A DNA stretch of 11,502 nt. Origin: Anaerolineales bacterium UBA1136 (lineage in GTDB: Bacteria; Chloroflexota; Anaerolineae; Anaerolineales; UBA11657). The stretch is taken from assembly GCA_002311455.1 (NCBI GenBank), contig DCAJ01000041.1, forward strand, positions 13,114 through 24,615, read 5' to 3'. Shown here one piece after another: positions 1-5,891 of the stretch. The translations under genes were made by a program, and so were the position numbers. The notes under the pieces were generated by a model. That model was not told where the DNA came from, searched no databases, and saw only the letters and a list, made by a program, of their open reading frames with translations. The stretch's first letter is position 1. The number at the start of each line of letters is the position of its first letter.

Positions 1-49
1 ACTACGGCTAAGATGTCGGCTATAGGTAAATGAACACATACAATTACAT

Positions 50-601
50 CTATCTAGACCAATACAATTCTTTCTTGACCGTCACTAGAAGTATGGCAGC
101 CACGGTTTTAATATCGCTAAACTCACCGGCACAAACTTGTTCCAACAATTTCTTAAATGGAACTATATGCACAGTGATATCCTCATCAATATCTTGCGGC
201 AAAGGCGCAGAACTCAGCCGTTTAGCGACATAAACCTCCATGGTTTCTGAGGAATATCCCGGAGCGAGATAAAAGCTACCTGCAGATACCAAGTGATCAG
301 CAGACATTCCTATTTCCTCCCGCAGTTCACGTTCTGCAGTATCAAATGAGGATTCGCCTTTTTCAAGAGTGCCCGCCGGTATTTCCATTAATACCTTACC
401 TACTGCATGTCTGTACTGCGACACCAAATATACGTTGTCATCGTCATCTATAGCCACAATAGCAACACTGCCTGGATGTTCTATAACTTCACGGAAAACA
501 ACCTGTTCACTGGAGGGGACACAAATGTTGTCAGCGCGTACATTTATTACTCTACCCTGATACAGATATTTTGTGGAAACAATTTCAAACATTGATTTCA
601 T
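50..601 (-). CDS. Nudix hydrolase, ADP-ribose/ADP-sugar pyrophosphatase type
   Basis: A 183-residue protein of the Nudix superfamily. The full Nudix box GX5EX7REUXEEXGU is visible at residues 77-99 (G77, E83, R91, E92, E95, E96, G98); the glutamates bind the catalytic divalent metals. The residues after the box, APGYSSE (113-119), are the usual pattern of the ADP-ribose pyrophosphatase subgroup (typically APG or SPG followed by S-E), and the preceding EIPAG is also typical. Members split ADP-ribose or similar ADP-sugars into AMP and a sugar phosphate in the cytoplasm; the exact substrate is inferred, not seen. The length is normal. The ATG at 601 is taken as start; a second ATG three codons in (592) is possible, and neither has a strong Shine-Dalgarno site. 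It lies 54 bp downstream of the minus-strand gene ending at 656, so the two may be co-transcribed. Confidence 0.93.
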   Translation of the reverse strand: MKSMFEIVSTKYLYQGRVINVRADNICVPSSEQVVFREVIEHPGSVAIVAIDDDDNVYLVSQYRHAVGKVLMEIPAGTLEKGESSFDTAERELREEIGMSADHLVSAGSFYLAPGYSSETMEVYVAKRLSSAPLPQDIDEDITVHIVPFKKLLEQVCAGEFSDIKTVAAILLVTVKKELYWSR

Positions 602-655
602 ACAAATTAACTTTTTCTATGCAATAACTAATGGTATAGATGAGCAACACGATCT

Positions 656-991
656 CTAATCCGCGTTAATGAAATATGTCGCTACCAAACGAGCGTCGTC
701 CAATATATCAGTTTCAACAGGAAGTTCATGATGCACCGTTATACGTAAGACAAGATTTGCGGCAGCCTCACGAACATATTTAGGAACAGATAGATCAATA
801 GACACACCTTGTAAGTAAGCAAGTGCAGATTGCCCTTTCTTGCTACGACCGTGTCTCTCACACCATACCCGTATTGCCCAACCAGCTGCCCTTCGAGCAT
901 GTACCCGTGTCTTTCCTTCGTTTCCGGAAAATCGCGCCGCAACCGCTAATTCCAACTCTAACCATATTTCTTTAGGGAAGTTACTAGTCAC
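656..991 (-). CDS. Unrecognised small helical protein (possibly HEPN-like)
   Basis: A 111-residue protein that I do not firmly recognise. It starts with GTG at 991 (next residues TSNFPKEIW). It is predicted to be almost entirely helical, with no signal peptide or membrane segment. The middle has a basic, alanine-rich helix (RVHARRAAGWAIRVW) and the C-terminal half reads ...REAAANLVLRI..., then an acidic ending LDDARLVATYFI. The general pattern, a helical bundle with a conserved 'ARRAAG' helix, recalls HEPN-domain proteins, but the usual HEPN R-x4-6-H RNase motif is not evident, so this is only a suggestion. It sits just upstream of the Nudix gene on the same strand, 54 bp apart, and 33 bp from the start of a divergent gene. 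An extended -10-like sequence ends 8 bases before the GTG, which suggests a leaderless mRNA and supports the non-ATG start. Confidence 0.72.
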   Translation of the reverse strand: MTSNFPKEIWLELELAVAARFSGNEGKTRVHARRAAGWAIRVWCERHGRSKKGQSALAYLQGVSIDLSVPKYVREAAANLVLRITVHHELPVETDILDDARLVATYFINAD

Positions 992-999
992 AGAAATCT

Positions 1000-1008
1000 A
1001 TTGTACCA
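1000..1008 (-). promoter_or_regulatory. Extended -10 promoter element for the 991 gene
   Basis: On the minus strand TGGTACAAT runs from 1008 to 1000, matching the extended -10 pattern TGnTAnAAT with one mismatch in the hexamer (TACAAT). Only 8 bases separate it from the GTG at 991, placing the expected transcription start at or within a few bases of the start codon. A CTGACA (1031-1026) is present upstream, but its 20-base spacing is longer than ideal. Confidence 0.5.
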
Positions 1009-1012
1009 GACG

Positions 1013-1018
1013 TAATCT
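1013..1018 (+). promoter_or_regulatory. Possible -10 element for the 1025 gene
   Basis: TAATCT fits the loose TAnnnT -10 pattern and ends 6 bases before the ATG at 1025, which would give a leaderless transcript. No good -35 is seen, so this is a weak call. It lies a few bases from the divergent minus-strand -10 at 1000-1005. Confidence 0.3.
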
Positions 1019-1024
1019 CTAGAA

Positions 1025-1648
1025 ATGTCAGACTATGTGGCACGACGAAGAACAATCATGTATAGTTACAATGTGAATACACTTGATGAACATTTAGAAG
1101 AGCTTGTTAGTATGGCTAAATCTGGTGACATTAAGGCTGCCAGAGAAGGGTTGCGTGCATTCACCAAAAAACACCCTAACAAATTGCTTGCATGGAAATG
1201 CCTGGCTGATATATCCTCAAGTGTAAAAGAACGTTCAGACGCAATTAGAAGAGCACAACTCTTAGCGCCAGGTGATTCTTGGGTTATAGAAGCGAAAAAA
1301 CATAGCAAGCCCCCAGGATATAGACAAGACAACTACAGTAAAGTACAAAATAGTGCTACATTAGATACTGCGAAAATAGACAATTCAGAGATAGTTGAGC
1401 ATATCGAAGAGTATATAGAAGTAGACAAAATAGCAGATACAAATACTGAGCCTAAATCTACTTCATCACAAGATGAACTAGAACCTGAATCTATCCATTC
1501 CCGCGACGTACAAACAAATATTAAAAAAGAACAACAGATTATAAAAACTCGTCAGAAATCCGACCAACCTAGTTGGCTGATTTGGGTAGCGGCTCTAATG
1601 GGAATAGCAGGTTTTGTTCTTTTGACTATAGCCTGGAGTACGAGTTAG
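1025..1648 (+). CDS. Tail-anchored protein with N-terminal TPR-like helical repeat
   Basis: A 207-residue protein in three parts. Residues about 20-92 form a TPR-like helical pair-of-repeats: AKSGDIKAAREGL, then HPNKLLAWKCLADI, then VKERSDAIRRAQLLAPGD. This 'GD..AR..L......P....AW..L......ER' pattern is, as I know it, common in Chloroflexota proteins. Residues about 95-182 are polar, rich in E, D, K, S and T, and probably disordered. Residues 184-204 (W-L-I-W ... L-T-I-A-W) are one hydrophobic membrane span, with only three residues after it. There is no N-terminal signal peptide, so a tail-anchored protein with its repeat in the cytoplasm is likely. TPR-like domains bind other proteins, but the partner is unknown. 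The start is uncertain: ATG 1025 sits right behind a -10-like hexamer, while ATG 1058 (MYSYNVNTL) is an alternative. The pentapeptide-repeat gene follows 95 bp later on the same strand. Confidence 0.85.
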   Translation: MSDYVARRRTIMYSYNVNTLDEHLEELVSMAKSGDIKAAREGLRAFTKKHPNKLLAWKCLADISSSVKERSDAIRRAQLLAPGDSWVIEAKKHSKPPGYRQDNYSKVQNSATLDTAKIDNSEIVEHIEEYIEVDKIADTNTEPKSTSSQDELEPESIHSRDVQTNIKKEQQIIKTRQKSDQPSWLIWVAALMGIAGFVLLTIAWSTS

Positions 1649-1732
1649 TTCCAACATAATAAGTATACCTAAACCAACCTAAGATATTCATTTGCTTCTA
1701 AGTCGGTAACTTTTGCCGTAGTGTTTAACTAC

Positions 1733-1738
1733 AAGGAG
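1733..1738 (+). promoter_or_regulatory. Strong ribosome binding site of the pentapeptide gene
   Basis: AAGGAG is followed by five bases (TCCTA) and then the ATG at 1744. It decides the start of this gene, and it contrasts with the neighbouring genes that have no Shine-Dalgarno sequence. Confidence 0.75.
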
Positions 1739-1743
1739 TCCTA

Positions 1744-2235
1744 ATGACAACTCGATCACGAAATGAGAAAGTGTTCATCAGTGCCTTAGCAGCCCTGGTT
1801 ATAGGTTCATATTTGTTGATTGCTGCCATAGGTAACACTGATATATATAGCCTTACTCGAGTCCTTACAGGCAAGAATATAAGCTGCAATTTACAAGGAA
1901 TTGATTTTAGCGAAATCACTAAACCAGAAACAAGTTTGGCAGGTGCTGATCTGGAATATGCAATATTGACCAATGCGAATATGAGCAACTCTAATTTTAC
2001 AGGAGCATTTATGCGACATGCTATCTTGTCTGGGGCTAATCTACAAAATTCTATTTTTAGGAACGCTGTGCTTAATAGTTCAGAATTGATCAATACTGAT
2101 CTGCGTGGAGCTGACCTAAGTGGTGCATATTTAGCCGACGCTGACCTCACTGGTGCTTTAGTCACTAAATCTCAGCTTGATAGCGCCCGCACACTTTCAG
2201 GTGCAACACTACCAGATGGAAAAAAGCACGACTAA
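1744..2235 (+). CDS. Membrane-anchored pentapeptide-repeat protein
   Basis: A 163-residue protein. A basic N-terminus (TTRSRNEK) is followed by one hydrophobic segment at about 11-30 (FISALAALVIGSYLLIAAIG), acting as a membrane anchor or uncleaved signal. From about residue 48 to 155 it is built of tandem A(D/N)LXX-type pentapeptides, for example AGADL, SGANL, RGADL, SGAYL, ADADL, TGALV, with central L or F every five residues; these fold as a right-handed quadrilateral beta-helix. The ending SGATLPDG is a frequent cap of such proteins. By the positive-inside rule the repeat should lie outside the membrane. Pentapeptide proteins have varied or unknown roles; the gyrase-protecting subgroup is cytoplasmic and lacks this anchor, so that role is unlikely. 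It follows the tail-anchored TPR-like gene and may share its transcript. It is convergent with the LysM gene, with 28 bp between stop codons. Confidence 0.88.
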   Translation: MTTRSRNEKVFISALAALVIGSYLLIAAIGNTDIYSLTRVLTGKNISCNLQGIDFSEITKPETSLAGADLEYAILTNANMSNSNFTGAFMRHAILSGANLQNSIFRNAVLNSSELINTDLRGADLSGAYLADADLTGALVTKSQLDSARTLSGATLPDGKKHD

Positions 2236-2263
2236 GTATAATTCTAGCTTGTAATATTACGAT

Positions 2264-3586
2264 TTAGGGAAGAAGTAGCACTTGTCCTGCGAAAATAATA
2301 TCAGCATTACTAATATTATTAGTAAGCACAAGAGACTGCACTGACGTATCATACAGAGTAGCTATTTTAAACAGATAATCACCAGATTGAACAGTATATT
2401 TGTTGCCAGATTCTTGTACTAAAACAGGTGTAGGAACTGGAGTAGCTATAGTGACAACATCTATAGCAGGAGTAGTCGTAGCAACTTCGGCAATACCCTC
2501 ATAATGAAAATGTGCAGCCTCACCTAATGTTCCATCTATGTTGTTAGTAGACACAACATAATCACCAGAACCCTTATAATCAACCGCAATTGACTGAACG
2601 CTGTCTACATAATTATGCTCCAGGGTAATCTTGCTGCCAGCTCCACCTGCCACTAAGGATTGTAATTGCGAAGTGGAGATATGACCTACATGGCCTTTAG
2701 TACCTGACCAAAAATCTATACCCAAATCTATCTTAGTCACCTGTATGGGCGCAGTACTATACATGCGAATTGATGAAATAGTATCATGACCGACTAGATT
2801 GTCCATAAAGTCAGAATCATCGCTACCAAAGAATTCACTTACTCCACCATAATTAGGTAAGGTGTACAAATAGACTGCCGTATGTGGGCCCAGACGAATA
2901 GAAGAGACAGCATTGTCTCCTATTGCGTTTCCAGATAAAAGTACGTCATCCACTCGTATCACTTCTTCAATTCCACCGTAATTGGAATGTTCATAGATTT
3001 TTGCCCAAACCTGATATATTTCCGAAACACCCGAACCCGTCTCGCATGCATCACCTTCACTAGTTCCCCATGTATCTTTTTGGTAAGGATTGTAAACAAG
3101 CGGACAATTATCTCCCTCATCTGGGATACCATCAAAATCTACTGTAAGATCAGGAGAGCACTTGTCGCCTCTTCCATCTTTATCTTCTAGCACCACCAGT
3201 CGAACTTCATTTCCAGATTTAGGAGCAGTGGTAAATTCTACTTTTTTACCGTCAGAACTCCACGTATATTGAGTACCTGACACTTGAAGTGTGCCACCGA
3301 CATAAACTCGAGTAGTATTTTTATCTAAAGGAGCCCACAATGGAACAAACGATGATTGGTAACCATCACCATGCCCTAGTACAAAAGCACTAACATTATC
3401 TAGTTGATCTGCGTTACTTACATAGACACAGTTATCCGAACCATCAGGAACACCATCACCATCATGGTCACCATCAGCAGCATGTGCAGCATTGAACAAT
3501 AAGCCAATAGTTACAAGCCCGGATATACAAGCTACTACTAACAACCTGATGATTCTATAAAGTAAATTCACCTTACCAAAACTCAT
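2264..3586 (-). CDS. Secreted TSP3 / beta-gamma-crystallin / LysM multidomain protein
   Basis: A 440-residue exported protein, numbered here from ATG 3586. Residues 1-36 are a Sec signal peptide: basic residues, then LLVVACISGLVTIGLLF, with likely cleavage after AHA. Acidic thrombospondin type 3 motifs follow (DGDGVPDGSDNC near 40-53, FDGIPDEGDNCP near 151-162), which bind calcium. Between the two halves of the first TSP3 unit lies a beta-rich module of about 70 residues (65-135). Residues 193-275 look like a beta/gamma-crystallin domain: paired Greek-key signatures EHSNYGG and LPNYGG, and calcium-site motifs DNAVSS (224-229) and HDTISS (267-272). About 95 unassigned residues and a Thr/Pro/Val-rich linker lead to a C-terminal LysM (396-440: YTVQSGDYLFKIA ... 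GQVLLLP), which binds peptidoglycan or chitin-like glycans. Hence a calcium-dependent, wall-associated extracellular protein is inferred. An in-frame TTG at 3604 is an alternative start, but the ATG gives the better signal peptide. Confidence 0.88.
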   Translation of the reverse strand: MSFGKVNLLYRIIRLLVVACISGLVTIGLLFNAAHAADGDHDGDGVPDGSDNCVYVSNADQLDNVSAFVLGHGDGYQSSFVPLWAPLDKNTTRVYVGGTLQVSGTQYTWSSDGKKVEFTTAPKSGNEVRLVVLEDKDGRGDKCSPDLTVDFDGIPDEGDNCPLVYNPYQKDTWGTSEGDACETGSGVSEIYQVWAKIYEHSNYGGIEEVIRVDDVLLSGNAIGDNAVSSIRLGPHTAVYLYTLPNYGGVSEFFGSDDSDFMDNLVGHDTISSIRMYSTAPIQVTKIDLGIDFWSGTKGHVGHISTSQLQSLVAGGAGSKITLEHNYVDSVQSIAVDYKGSGDYVVSTNNIDGTLGEAAHFHYEGIAEVATTTPAIDVVTIATPVPTPVLVQESGNKYTVQSGDYLFKIATLYDTSVQSLVLTNNISNADIIFAGQVLLLP

Positions 3587-3620
3587 GATATAGATAGCAG
3601 CCAACTACAACCTATGAACT

Positions 3621-3649
3621 ACTATATGACCACAAAAACGGTATGTCAC
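3621..3649 (-). promoter_or_regulatory. Sigma-70-type promoter of the LysM protein gene
   Basis: On the minus strand GTGACA (3649-3644) and TATAGT (3626-3621) are separated by exactly 17 bases, each hexamer one base off consensus. The expected start site is near 3614, giving a leader of about 28 bases to ATG 3586 or about 10 to TTG 3604. No clear Shine-Dalgarno site precedes either start. Confidence 0.6.
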
Positions 3650-3712
3650 TTACTTTTATAACACAGTTTTGCCAAATAATGAAGAAAACAGAAAATTTAC
3701 AAACACTTAAAA

Positions 3713-3742
3713 TTGACAATTCTTACTAATATAGCGTATTGT
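3713..3742 (+). promoter_or_regulatory. Putative promoter inside the gene-free region, plus strand
   Basis: A perfect TTGACA (3713-3718) is followed after 18 bases by TATTGT (3737-3742). It points into the hairpin-rich stretch that ends in the terminator at 3953-3987. No protein gene begins directly downstream, so it would drive either a non-coding RNA or a long leader of the 4074 gene. Confidence 0.45.
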
Positions 3743-3749
3743 CTCCTCA

Positions 3750-3987
3750 ACGACATACTAAATGAATATCTAGCTACAATAACAAATTCAAATTATTGAT
3801 TTTACTAATGCCCAAGCGCTCTTGTTGATGTGCTTGGGTTACTAGAAAGGTTATCGTAAGGTAATCATAAGAAACACATAACATACCTACCTAGATAAAT
3901 GTGGCATAATTTGACTGTTTCATATTGATTCGTTTACCGCTTTCTCCTATTATGAGAGCCGGCCAAAAGCCGGCTCTCAGTTTATTT
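3750..3987 (+). ncRNA. Candidate structured non-coding RNA or murJ leader
   Basis: The stretch 3605-4073 has no credible reading frame on either strand. Inside it, three plus-strand structures follow one another. The first is a hairpin with arms CCCAAGCGC (3811-3819) and GTGCTTGGG (3830-3838), with one G-U pair. The second is a long imperfect hairpin spanning 3844-3945: AGAAAG/CTTTCT outer stem, GTAAG/TTTAC middle stem, then AATCA/TGATT and GAAAC/GTTTC inner stems around a loop of about 41 bases. The third is the strong terminator hairpin at 3953-3979. A promoter-like pair lies at 3713-3742, so a transcript of about 240 bases is predicted. I see no hallmark of tmRNA, RNase P RNA or SRP RNA. 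It could instead be a regulatory leader with attenuation of the 4074 gene, though I see no clear anti-terminator. Pairings were found by eye and ends are approximate. Confidence 0.4.
3953..3987 (+). terminator. Strong intrinsic terminator, plus strand
   Basis: An 11-bp perfect stem, TGAGAGCCGGC (3953-3963) with GCCGGCTCTCA (3969-3979), closes a 5-base loop and is followed by GTTTATTT. The T-rich tail lies only on the plus-strand side. The nearest plus-strand protein gene upstream ends at 2235, beyond an opposing gene, so the terminator must end something transcribed within 3605-3953. Confidence 0.8.
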
Positions 3988-4048
3988 AAGCTCAAGTACA
4001 TAATTACCTAAAGCATTCGAATGGGCTATTCACACAGCTTCACTACGA

Positions 4049-4054
4049 TATAAT
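4049..4054 (+). promoter_or_regulatory. -10 element of the murJ-family gene
   Basis: A perfect TATAAT lies 19 bases before ATG 4074, giving a leader of roughly 13 bases without a Shine-Dalgarno site. No good -35 is found at the right distance (TTCACA at 4029-4034 is only 14 bases away). It lies downstream of the terminator at 3953-3987, so the gene can be expressed independently of the upstream RNA. Confidence 0.5.
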
Positions 4055-4073
4055 TTCTAACATTCTTATTATT

Positions 4074-5663
4074 ATGAACAGCGAAACAATAGTGCGAAAA
4101 GAAAACAGGCATGTCCATACAGCTAGATCAGCTGGAACAATTATGGTCGCATTTGTAATTGCAAACCTAGTGGGCTTAATCCGTCAAGTGATTATAAATC
4201 GTACATTTGGAGCTAGCTCTGTTCTAGATGCTTATTTCGCTGCATTCAGAGTACCAGATTTACTATTCCATGTAATTGCAGGTGGTGCTCTCGGTTCTGC
4301 CTTCATCCCAACTTTTACTACCTTACTTGCTAGAGACAATCAAAAAGAAGCTTGGAGACTTGCTAGTGCAGTAGTTAATTGGGTATTTATTGTATCAGCT
4401 GTTTTTGCCGGAATATCTGGATTATATGCCCCATGGCTTACGCAACAATTTCTAGCGCCTGGGTTCTCGGACGAGCAAGTTGCCATAGTAGTAACACTAA
4501 TGCGAGTGATGTTGGGTTCAACAGTAATCTTTGGTGCTAGTGGACTCTTAATGGGGATCCATCATTCCCATCAACATTTCTTCAGTCCTGCTCTAGCTCC
4601 AATACTATACAATGCTGGTATCACAGCGGGTGCCATACTATTGACTCCAAAGTGGGGAGTATATGGATTAGCGTATGGAGTCTTGGCTGGAGCATTCTTG
4701 CATTTGGCAATACAAATTCCTAGACTAGTCAGATATTCTGGCAAATACTCATTAACATTGGGAATTCACAACCAATTCGTTAAGACTGTAGGACGCTTAA
4801 TGTTACCAAGAACTATCGGGCTATCTATATGGCAAATCAACTTCTGGATAAACACAATGATATGCTCTGGATTGCCGCCTGGAAGTCTTTCGGCTCTGGT
4901 GATTGCCTTTCAAATTTTTACTTTTCCACAAGCTGCAATAGCTCAAGCAATTGCTACAGCAGTTTTTCCTACGTTTTCCAAGCAGGTAGCTCTAGGTCAC
5001 ATGGATAGAATGCGTCAATCTCTAAGCTCTAGTCTCCGTGGAGCGCTATATCTATCTATTCCAGCTAGTGCTGGTTTGTATATGATTGGACGCCCAATAA
5101 TAGAAATACTTTTCCAAAACAACACATTTTCTGCCAGCGCAACCAAAATGGTTGTTTGGGCACTAAACTGGTATGCAATTGGATTGGTATCACATTCGGT
5201 AGTCGAAATCGTGACAAGAGCTTATTATGCTATGAAAGACACACGTACTCCAATGATTGTTGGAGGCCTATCTATGATATTAAATGTAATACTTAGTATT
5301 GTTTTAGCGAACTCCTTCCTAACAAACAATTTTTATCCACATGGTGGCCTAGCACTAGCCAACACCATTGCTACCACTGCCGAGATGTTGGCCTTGCTCT
5401 GGATACTCGGGCCACGACTCAGAGGTCTGCGAATTGCCAGTGTACTTAAAAGCGTGTTGAGGACTATATTTGGAACAATCGCAATGTTAATCTTTTTATA
5501 CATATGGCTACAAATAGTAACTATTCCTGCTATTGTTACAGTTCTCGGTGGCATAACAATGGGAATAGCTATATTCTGGGGAGTCACTGCAGCTTGCGGT
5601 AGTGAGGAAGCAAACAAGATACCTATGCTAATTGCACGTCAAATCAAAGAGTTAGGTCTGTGA
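4074..5663 (+). CDS. murJ: MurJ/MviN-family lipid flippase
   Basis: A 529-residue polytopic membrane protein of the MOP superfamily, of usual MurJ length and about 14 membrane spans. Family signatures include GLIRQ (34-38), LDAYFAAFRVPDLL (51-64), AGGALGSAFIPTF (69-81), LMLPRTIGLSIWQINFWINT in the middle, and IAQAIATAVFPTFSKQ. MurJ moves lipid II, the undecaprenyl-linked peptidoglycan precursor, across the cytoplasmic membrane; the substrate here is inferred from the family. Aligned by eye to E. coli MurJ, the essential R24 (R37 here) and D39 (D52 here) are kept, but R18, R52 and R270 correspond to N31, F65 and a Gln in AFQIFTFP. This seems to be a lineage style rather than decay, because the frame is intact and the fold signatures are strong. 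The ATG at 4074 has no Shine-Dalgarno site. Convergent with xseB, with only 13 bp between stop codons. Confidence 0.92.
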   Translation: MNSETIVRKENRHVHTARSAGTIMVAFVIANLVGLIRQVIINRTFGASSVLDAYFAAFRVPDLLFHVIAGGALGSAFIPTFTTLLARDNQKEAWRLASAVVNWVFIVSAVFAGISGLYAPWLTQQFLAPGFSDEQVAIVVTLMRVMLGSTVIFGASGLLMGIHHSHQHFFSPALAPILYNAGITAGAILLTPKWGVYGLAYGVLAGAFLHLAIQIPRLVRYSGKYSLTLGIHNQFVKTVGRLMLPRTIGLSIWQINFWINTMICSGLPPGSLSALVIAFQIFTFPQAAIAQAIATAVFPTFSKQVALGHMDRMRQSLSSSLRGALYLSIPASAGLYMIGRPIIEILFQNNTFSASATKMVVWALNWYAIGLVSHSVVEIVTRAYYAMKDTRTPMIVGGLSMILNVILSIVLANSFLTNNFYPHGGLALANTIATTAEMLALLWILGPRLRGLRIASVLKSVLRTIFGTIAMLIFLYIWLQIVTIPAIVTVLGGITMGIAIFWGVTAACGSEEANKIPMLIARQIKELGL

Positions 5664-5676
5664 TGATCTTACTACT

Positions 5677-5886
5677 TTAGTCATCTGAAGACGATTGTTG
5701 CACAATCTGAGACTCGGCCTCGTCAAGAAGTTGGTTGCATCTTTGTGAAAGCATCTCACCCCGTTTGTATAATTGCAATGACTCTTCAAGTGAAAGCTGA
5801 CCATTTTCAAGCTTTCCTACTATGGATTCTAATTCTGTAAGTGCTGTTTCAAAGTCAAGTGATGTTGACTCCTCAAATTTTTCCAT
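5677..5886 (-). CDS. xseB: Exonuclease VII small subunit
   Basis: A 69-residue protein with the complete XseB pattern: FETALTELESIVGKLENGQL (12-31), then SLEESLQLYKRGEMLSQRC, then a helix LLDEAESQI and an acidic Ser/Asp tail. It forms a helical hairpin. Several copies bind each XseA subunit to make exonuclease VII, which degrades single-stranded DNA from both ends into oligonucleotides in the cytoplasm during repair. It starts 5 bp after the xseA stop codon, with its ribosome binding site inside the end of xseA, so the two are translated from one mRNA. The length is typical for the family. Confidence 0.97.
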   Translation of the reverse strand: MEKFEESTSLDFETALTELESIVGKLENGQLSLEESLQLYKRGEMLSQRCNQLLDEAESQIVQQSSSDD

Positions 5887-5891
5887 TGTCT

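Noticed and set aside
1725..2165. A 146-codon minus-strand open frame
   Set aside because: It lies fully opposite the pentapeptide-repeat gene; its openness follows from the five-residue periodicity of that gene.
2251..2260. Palindrome GTAATATTAC between convergent genes 2235 and 2264
   Set aside because: Short, A+T-rich, without a loop or T-run; such palindromes are expected by chance, and it does not look like a terminator.
4013..4024. CATTCGAATG resembling a tRNA T-loop
   Set aside because: No T-stem, anticodon arm or acceptor arm can be drawn around it on either strand; it is simply a TTCGAA palindrome.
5333..5617. A 94-codon minus-strand open frame
   Set aside because: Antisense to the C-terminal membrane spans of the MurJ-family protein; an artefact of hydrophobic codon use.
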